Below, one piece after another: positions 6,614-11,540 of a stretch of 11,540 nt of DNA. The first letter of the stretch is position 1. Each line of letters begins with the position of its first letter. A program made the position numbers and the translations under genes. The stretch covers positions 1 through 11,540 of the forward strand of contig JAJQID010000107.1 of assembly GCA_021199405.1 (NCBI GenBank), in the 5' to 3' direction. The stretch comes from Lachnospiraceae bacterium (GTDB lineage: Bacteria > Bacillota > Clostridia > Lachnospirales > Lachnospiraceae). The notes under the pieces are model-generated. The model did not search any database. It had not been told where the DNA came from and worked only from the letters and a program-made list of their open reading frames with translations.

Positions 6614-8863
6614 ATGGATGTCATCAGGGGATATGTGGAGCATATCATTTACCAGAACAGTGAAAATGGATATACAGTGATAAATCTGGTCAGTGAGGGC
6701 GATGAAATCACCTGTGTGGGAATGCTGAAGGGCCTGACTGTGGGGGAGACCATTGAGGCCAGAGGAGAGGGTGTTGCCCATCCGGTGTATGGCAGCCAGT
6801 TTAAAATTTCTTCTTACCAGGTTATTCCGCCTGAGGATAAGGAGAGTATGCGGCGATATCTGGCCAGCGGTGCCGTCAAGGGAATTGGGGCGGCTCTGGC
6901 AGACCGGATTGTACGCAAATTTGGCGACGATACTTTTCGCATCATGGAGGAGGAACCGGAGCGCCTGGCAGAGATTAAGGGGATCAGTGAGCGCATGGCG
7001 CAGGAGATTTCTGCACAGATGGAGGAAAAAAAGGAGCTGCGTTCGGCGCTGGTCTATCTGCAGAAATACGGCATCAGCAATACACTGGCTGTGAAGATTT
7101 ATCAGACCTATCAGAATGAGATTTATCAGGTGATGCAGACCAATCCTTATCGTCTGGCGGAGGACATCAGCGGCATCGGCTTTAAGATGGCGGATGAGAT
7201 CGCAGTCAGGGCAGGGATTCATACGGATTCGGACTATCGCATTGCCAGCGGGGTGCTGTATGTGCTGACTCAGGCGCAGCAGGAGGGCCATGTTTATCTG
7301 CCGATGGAGCTGCTTCTGACCAGGGCGGAACAGCTCCTGGAGGTTGCTTCCGCATTCATTGAGCCGGTTTTATCCAACATGATGATGGACAAAAAGCTGG
7401 TGATCAAAAGACAGGGGGAACAGACTCTCGTATATGCGGCCAGATATTATTATCTGGAATTAAACTGCGCCCGGATGCTCCATGACCTGAACGGGGCAGT
7501 GGAGCTGATGGACACTTCTGCAAGAGTTACTCTGCAAAAGGAAATTGACGCTATCGCTGCGGAAGCCTCCATTGAGCTGGATGAGATGCAGAGGAAGGCG
7601 GTGCTTTCCAGTATCGAAAACGGCCTGTTTATTTTATCCGGCGGTCCGGGCACGGGCAAGACTACCACGGTCAACATGATTCTGAGGTATTTTGAAAAGC
7701 AGGGTCTGGATATTTTGCTGGCGGCGCCTACGGGGAGAGCTGCCAAACGCATGACGGAGGCCACAGGCTGCGAGGCCAGAACCATTCATCGCCTGTTGGA
7801 GGTCAACGGTGCTCTGGAGGAAAGCGGCAGGGGAGCCCGCTTTGAGAGAAACCGGGACAATCCGCTGGATGCGGACGTGGTGATTGTGGATGAGATGTCC
7901 ATGGTGGACATTCATTTGTTTTCCTCTTTGCTCCAGGCCATCGCGGTGGGAACCCGGCTGATTCTGGTGGGGGATGTGGACCAGCTCCCAAGTGTGGGGC
8001 CGGGGCAGGTGCTGAGAGATCTGATTCGAAGCGGCTGCTTTCCGGTGGTGACATTGAAGCATATTTTCCGGCAGGCACAGACCAGCGATATTGTGGTGAA
8101 CGCTCACAGAATCAATCAGGGAGAACCCCTGGAATTCAGCAATAAGAGCAGGGATTTTTTTCTGCTGGAGCGGAAGGAGCCCAATGTCATTTACAAGCAT
8201 ATGCTGCAGTTGATTACCCAGATGCTGCCGAAGTATGTGAATGCCTCTCCGCTGGAGATTCAGGTGCTGACCCCCATGCGTAAGGGAGCTCTGGGGGTGG
8301 AGCAGCTTAATCAGATACTGCAGCGATACATAAATCCGCCGGATCCGCGCAAAAAAGAGCATCAGGAGGGGTCCACCCTTTTTCGGGAAGGGGACAAGGT
8401 GATGCAGACGAAGAATAATTATCAGGCGGAGTGGGAGATTCTGGGAAAATACAATATTCCTGTAGACAGGGGAATGGGCGTTTTTAACGGTGATCTGGGC
8501 CGTATTCTGGAAATCCGGGAGCCGGCGGAGCAGATGGTGGTGGAATTTGAGGAGGGGAAGAGAGTGACTTATCCCTTCGATCATCTGGAGGAGCTGGATC
8601 TGGCCTATGCCATTACCATACACAAATCTCAGGGCAGTGAATATCCGGCGGTGGTGATGCCCCTGCTGGGTGGCCCGAAGATGCTTTTTAACCGGAATCT
8701 GCTCTATACCGGTGTGACCAGAGCCAAAAAATGTGTGGTGATTCTGGGCAGCTCCCGTTGTGTGCAGGAGATGATTCAGAATGTCAGCCAGCACGAAAGA
8801 TACACGTCCCTGGATCTGAGGATTAAAGAGTGTGCCGCGCAGGAGCCGGATGAACAGATATAG
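6614..8863 (+). CDS. recD2: ATP-dependent RecD2-like DNA helicase (superfamily 1B)
   Basis: RecD2 proteins are 5'-3' DNA helicases found in bacteria without a RecBCD partner subunit for them, and are linked to repair and replication-fork maintenance. The 749 residues fit: an N-terminal OB-like region (YVEHIIYQNSENGYTVINL), helix-hairpin-helix segments around residues 90-200, Walker A GGPGTGKT (343-350), motif II DEMSMVD (426-432), the LKHIFRQ motif, and C-terminal helicase motifs HKSQGSE (from 670) and YTGVTRAK (around 699-706). Only CTG offers an upstream in-frame alternative before a stop at 6575, so ATG 6614 is the start. No Shine-Dalgarno is visible; the terminator-like hairpin lies in its place. 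The gene may depend on a promoter or initiation mode not evident here. The frame is intact. Confidence 0.94.
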   Translation: MDVIRGYVEHIIYQNSENGYTVINLVSEGDEITCVGMLKGLTVGETIEARGEGVAHPVYGSQFKISSYQVIPPEDKESMRRYLASGAVKGIGAALADRIVRKFGDDTFRIMEEEPERLAEIKGISERMAQEISAQMEEKKELRSALVYLQKYGISNTLAVKIYQTYQNEIYQVMQTNPYRLAEDISGIGFKMADEIAVRAGIHTDSDYRIASGVLYVLTQAQQEGHVYLPMELLLTRAEQLLEVASAFIEPVLSNMMMDKKLVIKRQGEQTLVYAARYYYLELNCARMLHDLNGAVELMDTSARVTLQKEIDAIAAEASIELDEMQRKAVLSSIENGLFILSGGPGTGKTTTVNMILRYFEKQGLDILLAAPTGRAAKRMTEATGCEARTIHRLLEVNGALEESGRGARFERNRDNPLDADVVIVDEMSMVDIHLFSSLLQAIAVGTRLILVGDVDQLPSVGPGQVLRDLIRSGCFPVVTLKHIFRQAQTSDIVVNAHRINQGEPLEFSNKSRDFFLLERKEPNVIYKHMLQLITQMLPKYVNASPLEIQVLTPMRKGALGVEQLNQILQRYINPPDPRKKEHQEGSTLFREGDKVMQTKNNYQAEWEILGKYNIPVDRGMGVFNGDLGRILEIREPAEQMVVEFEEGKRVTYPFDHLEELDLAYAITIHKSQGSEYPAVVMPLLGGPKMLFNRNLLYTGVTRAKKCVVILGSSRCVQEMIQNVSQHERYTSLDLRIKECAAQEPDEQI

Positions 8864-8878
8864 AGGACTGTCATAAAA

Positions 8879-8903
8879 CGGACATGTCCGCTGACGCGGA
8901 CAT
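8879..8903. other. Overlapping, mutually exclusive hairpins after recD2
   Basis: CGGACATGTCCG (8879-8890) is a perfect 12-bp palindrome. It overlaps a second hairpin, ATGTCCGC (8884-8891) paired with GCGGACAT (8896-8903) around loop TGAC. Only one can form at a time. The pair begins 16 nt after the recD2 stop and is not followed by a T-run, so it is not a classical terminator. It may be an end of the structured element that follows. Confidence 0.55.
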
Positions 8904-8910
8904 CACTATG

Positions 8911-9069
8911 TATAAAAGTCGATTGCTCCGCAATCGCTGCCTGCATTCGCAATCCACTCATTTTCCTTCGGAAAATGGCTACTTGCTCATACAGGTCAGG
9001 TTCTCTAATATTCGCTCAGCTGTGCAAGCGAGCTTGCCCACCTGAGCGTCTATTGAGAACACTTTTATA
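8911..9069 (-). repeat. Structured intergenic repeat, right copy, bounded by 9-bp inverted repeats
   Basis: TATAAAAGT (8911-8919) and ACTTTTATA (9061-9069) are perfect inverted repeats enclosing three hairpins: CGATTGC/GCAATCG (8920-8936), CATTTTCC/GGAAAATG (8959-8977), and a nested structure at 9000-9060. In the nested one, GTTCTC-AATA pairs with TATTGAGAAC, CGCTCAG with CTGAGCG, and GCAAG with CTTGC. On the - strand the blocks GAGCAA (8988-8983), GTAGCC (8982-8977) and GCGAATGC (8950-8943) match the left element near uvrB in order. The terminal repeats begin and end with TA, compatible with a small non-autonomous element inserted at TA, but also with a closing stem of a multi-branched RNA. 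No coding potential is seen. Confidence 0.5.
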
Positions 9070-9123
9070 GTAAAACAAAGGTATTATAAGCAACAGCAGT
9101 CACCTGGAGAGGGAAAGGATGCT

Positions 9124-9819
9124 GTGTCAATTATCAAAGAACTGTTATTTCCCAGAAGGTGTCCGGTCTGCGACCGGCCGGCGCCCTGGGGAGAGTATAT
9201 CTGCCCGGGCTGCAGAGGAAAGCTTGTATACCTGGGCCGCTCCTATTGCCTGAAATGTGGCAAGGGTCTTTCAAAGGATGAGTGGGAGTACTGCTCTGAC
9301 TGCCGCAGATATCCCCATGTGTTTGACCGGGGCCGTTCCCTGTACAGCTATGAGAGCGTGGCCGGAGCTGTTTTTCGCCTGAAATATAAGGGGAGGCAGG
9401 AGTATGCGGATTTTTTTGCAGAGGAATGGTACCGGGAGCTTCGGGATACCATTGCCGCCTGGAAAATTGATCTGATTGTGCCTGTTCCCCTGCATAAGAG
9501 CCGGAAACGCCGGCGGGGCTATAATCAGGCTGAGCTTCTGGCTAAGGCGCTGGGAAGGCGGCTTGGGCTGCCGGTATGCGGGCAATGTGTGATCAGAAGC
9601 AGGAAAACAATCTCTCAAAAACAGCTGAATCGCACAGAACGGCAAAATAATTTGAAAAATGCTTTTAAAATAGCTGAAGTTGATGTACAATTAAAAATAA
9701 TCTTGATTGTGGACGATATTTATACGACGGGCAGTACAGCGGACGCTGTGGCCGCCGTGCTGAAAAAGGCCGGCGCCGCCAGGGTGTATTTGCTGACGCT
9801 GGCCGCGGGAATGGAGTAA
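9124..9819 (+). CDS. comF: ComF family protein (phosphoribosyltransferase-like)
   Basis: ComF/ComFC proteins combine an N-terminal zinc-binding module with a type I phosphoribosyltransferase-like domain. They are required for DNA uptake in naturally competent species, and a role in processing incoming DNA is suggested; many non-competent bacteria also carry them. The 231 residues have four Cys pairs, CPVC (13/16), CPGC (27/30), CLKC (42/45) and CSDC (57/60), then VPVPLHKSRKRRRGYNQAE and the PRPP-loop-like IVDDIYTTGST with the Asp pair at 197/198. The GTG start follows purine-rich GGAGAGGG (from 9106) at about 10 nt. The next gene begins 3 nt after the stop. The segment near 9634-9710 is visibly more AT-rich than the rest. 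A -10-like TATTAT (9082-9087) lies upstream but lacks a good -35. Confidence 0.88.
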   Translation: MSIIKELLFPRRCPVCDRPAPWGEYICPGCRGKLVYLGRSYCLKCGKGLSKDEWEYCSDCRRYPHVFDRGRSLYSYESVAGAVFRLKYKGRQEYADFFAEEWYRELRDTIAAWKIDLIVPVPLHKSRKRRRGYNQAELLAKALGRRLGLPVCGQCVIRSRKTISQKQLNRTERQNNLKNAFKIAEVDVQLKIILIVDDIYTTGSTADAVAAVLKKAGAARVYLLTLAAGME

Positions 9820-9822
9820 AAG

Positions 9823-10230
9823 ATGATAAACGCGGAACGTACCCGGCTGATGACCCGGCTGGCAGCCTTTGAGGACAGAGAGGGAAGGGATGCGCTGGCG
9901 ATTGCTGATTATTACCGCAGGGATTACATTGGAGGGCAGGTACTGACTGGAATGATCTGCGGAACGATAGCCTTTGTGATTGTCCTTGTATTGTATGTTT
10001 TTTACAATATGGAGGATCTGATGCAGGCGATTTTTACCATGAATCTGCTGCTGTTTGCCCGGGATATCCTGCTGGTTTATCTTGGCTTTGTCATAGTATA
10101 TGGAATTATATGCTATCTGTATGCCACATACCAGTATGACCGGAAGCGCAGACGCCTGAAGGGATATCTGGGAGATATGAAGGAGCTCTATCATTCCTAT
10201 AAGATGCCTGGAGATTCAAAGAAGAGATGA
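9823..10230 (+). CDS. Unrecognised two-helix membrane protein in comF-cdaA cluster
   Basis: I do not recognise this 135-residue protein. It has a charged N-terminal region (1-36, rich in Arg, Glu and Asp), a hydrophobic segment at about 40-61, a short linker, a second hydrophobic segment at about 75-101, and a basic tail containing DRKRRRLK (106-113). The positive charges predict both ends in the cytoplasm, with a helical hairpin in the membrane. There is no signal peptide or catalytic motif. The ATG is 3 nt after the comF stop, with GGAG from the end of comF serving as ribosome-binding site, so translation is probably coupled. The next gene starts 7 nt downstream. It is real by codon structure and tight packing; its function is unknown. 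Confidence 0.82.
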   Translation: MINAERTRLMTRLAAFEDREGRDALAIADYYRRDYIGGQVLTGMICGTIAFVIVLVLYVFYNMEDLMQAIFTMNLLLFARDILLVYLGFVIVYGIICYLYATYQYDRKRRRLKGYLGDMKELYHSYKMPGDSKKR

Positions 10231-10237
10231 GGAACCT

Positions 10238-11179
10238 ATGACCACGATTTTAATGATAAAAACGGAAATTCAAAATCTGTATGCGCAATACGAAAAAATT
10301 GTCAGACCACTGTCCAGAGGCATACTCGCTTTTGCGCTGCTGCTCATGATCAATGAAAGGATTGGATATATGACAAGGCTTGACAATATTTTTATTGTGC
10401 TTTTAGCCTCGGTTTTGTGCGGTCTTTTGCCCATGGGATTTACAGCGTTTGTCTGCGCTCTGTTTCTTGTGGCTCATGTGTCAGCGCTGTCCATTGAGGT
10501 GGCGGGGGTGCTGCTGGCTGTGTTTTTATGCATGTTTTTACTGTATTTCCGGTTGTGCGGCAGCAGACAGTATATTGTCTGGCTTCTGACACCCCTGGCC
10601 TTTATTCTGCACATCCCTTATGTCATGCCTCTGGTGGTGGGAGTTGCCGGGGGAATGGGCTCCGCGATCGCTGTCAGTCTTGGAGTGGTGACTTATTATT
10701 ATCTGTCTTACATTGTGGAAAATGCGGCGGCGATTACGGCTATTTCAGACAATGACAGCCTGGAGAAGATCAGTACAGCCATCAGCGGTCTTGTGTCCAA
10801 CGAGGAGCTGTGGATTATGGCAGTGATCTTTTTGCTGGTGGGGATTGTGGTTTACCTGATCTGCAAGACTTCCATAGACTACGGTTGGATGATCGCGGTG
10901 GTCAGTGCGGCTTTACTGAACGCGATACTGAATATTCTGGCGGTGCTGTCCTTTGAGATTGAGCTGTCTTTGGTGGAGCTTCTGGTGGAAACCACGATTT
11001 CAGCACTCATTGCCGTTTTGGTTACCTTCCTGATGCGGGGGCTGGACTACAGCCGGTCCGAGAAGGTACAGTTTGAGGACGATGAGTATTATTATTATGT
11101 GAAGGCGGTTCCCAAGATGCATGTGACCACAGCGTCCAGAACAGTCAAGAGGATCAACTCTCCGAGAAACAGGAGGTAG
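10238..11179 (+). CDS. Unrecognised multi-pass membrane protein upstream of cdaA
   Basis: This 313-residue protein is mostly hydrophobic, with about eight possible membrane segments between residues 28 and 266 (roughly 28-39, 50-64, 66-82, 86-106, 112-130, 131-160, 191-209, 215-237 and 247-266, some perhaps merged). A polar stretch at 161-190 and a long C-terminal tail (267-313) are the soluble parts. The tail starts with basic residues, then carries an acidic and tyrosine-rich motif FEDDEYYYYVKAVPK (279-293), and ends in a basic run, so it is probably cytoplasmic. I know no function for it. ATG 10238 follows GAGGA at 10229-10233, which overlaps the previous stop. cdaA begins 84 bp downstream. 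It could be a membrane partner of neighbouring proteins, but only position supports that. Confidence 0.85.
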   Translation: MTTILMIKTEIQNLYAQYEKIVRPLSRGILAFALLLMINERIGYMTRLDNIFIVLLASVLCGLLPMGFTAFVCALFLVAHVSALSIEVAGVLLAVFLCMFLLYFRLCGSRQYIVWLLTPLAFILHIPYVMPLVVGVAGGMGSAIAVSLGVVTYYYLSYIVENAAAITAISDNDSLEKISTAISGLVSNEELWIMAVIFLLVGIVVYLICKTSIDYGWMIAVVSAALLNAILNILAVLSFEIELSLVELLVETTISALIAVLVTFLMRGLDYSRSEKVQFEDDEYYYYVKAVPKMHVTTASRTVKRINSPRNRR

Positions 11180-11263
11180 TCTGAAATCCGGGCGGTCTGT
11201 AACCTCTTTTGCGGGGATGTGTCGGCAGGTTTTGATTGAATTGAGGGAAAAGAAGAAATTGCC

Positions 11264-11540
11264 ATGCAGTATATTACCACGTTTTGGAGCTATATTACGA
11301 ACAGCTTCGTTAAATATAATTTAACGGTTATCGACGTTCTGGAGATGCTGATTCTTGCCTGGCTGATCTATAAGATCCTTGGCTGGATACAGTCTACCAG
11401 AACCTTTGTGCTGCTCAGAGGTATCGCTGTGATCGGGCTCTTTTTGCTGGTTGCTGAGATTCTCGATATGACCGCAATTCTGTGGGTTGCCCAAAATGTG
11501 GTCAGCGTGGCTATGATGGCGATTGTGGTGATTTTAAAGC
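11264..11540 (+). CDS. cdaA: Diadenylate cyclase CdaA, N-terminal part (cut by window end)
   Basis: CdaA (DacA) is the membrane-bound enzyme that condenses two ATP into c-di-AMP, the essential second messenger controlling potassium and osmolyte balance in Firmicutes. Only the first 92 codons are present. They show the family's N-terminal layout: a first hydrophobic segment (VIDVLEMLILAWLIYKIL), the characteristic linker with RTFVLLRGIAVIGL, and a third segment (VSVAMMAIVVIL) that would lead into the catalytic domain. The DGA and RHR catalytic motifs lie beyond the window, so activity cannot be judged. ATG 11264 has only a weak purine-rich site (AGAAG at 11251-11255). The 84-bp spacer upstream shows no clear promoter or terminator, so co-transcription with the genes before it is likely. 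Confidence 0.85.
   Translation, partial: MQYITTFWSYITNSFVKYNLTVIDVLEMLILAWLIYKILGWIQSTRTFVLLRGIAVIGLFLLVAEILDMTAILWVAQNVVSVAMMAIVVILK

Noticed and set aside
8776..8961. 61-codon - strand ORF spanning the recD2 end and the hairpin region
   Set aside because: It reads through hairpins and the antisense of recD2, with no domain. It is explained by the structured repeat.
8911..9069. CRISPR array or tRNA gene in the hairpin-rich spacer
   Set aside because: There are no regularly spaced direct repeats, and none of the hairpins fits a tRNA cloverleaf or T-loop consensus.
11095..11280. 61-codon - strand ORF over the end of the membrane-protein gene
   Set aside because: It overlaps a well-supported gene and the cdaA start, with no recognisable features.

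Overview
The window reads as a chromosomal segment of a Gram-positive anaerobe of the class Clostridia, most likely a Lachnospiraceae member. This rests on the gene content (uvrB-uvrA, a stand-alone mreB, recD2, then a comF to cdaA cluster), moderately GC-rich genes with AT-rich spacers, purine-rich Shine-Dalgarno sites, and a mix of ATG and GTG starts. All recognised genes lie on the + strand. Every family name was assigned from visible motifs, without a database search.

Layout. Positions 1-282 hold no convincing gene; they look like a structured, probably dispersed, intergenic repeat. uvrB (GTG start preferred at 292) and uvrA (2445-5306) encode the damage-recognition part of nucleotide excision repair. 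uvrA has a plausible promoter of its own in the 146-bp spacer. A 243-bp spacer with another promoter candidate leads to mreB (5550-6545), which ends at a compact terminator-like hairpin (6578-6604). recD2 (6614-8863), a helicase gene, starts only 9 bases after that hairpin element and has no evident ribosome-binding site. The 260-bp spacer 8864-9123 is filled with hairpins. Then comF (9124-9819), two unrecognised membrane-protein genes (9823-10230 and 10238-11179) and the 5' end of cdaA (from 11264, cut by the window edge) follow. The first three of these are tightly packed and probably co-transcribed.

How the genes relate. UvrA and UvrB act together with UvrC, which is not in the window. RecD2 is a separate 5'-3' helicase linked to DNA repair. 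MreB organises side-wall synthesis. CdaA makes c-di-AMP at the membrane, and the two unknown membrane proteins directly upstream may be membrane partners or simply operon neighbours.

The most unusual observation is in the non-coding DNA. The spacers at 173-247 (+ strand) and 8920-8988 (read on the - strand) share an ordered set of short blocks, GAGCAA, GTAGCC, stem-loop, GCGAATGC, stem-loop. Spacings nearly match from GTAGCC onward, while the two stems differ in sequence but remain fully paired. This looks like two members of an undescribed (to me) family of structured repeats or RNAs, inserted in opposite orientations. The rest of the window is conventional housekeeping sequence.
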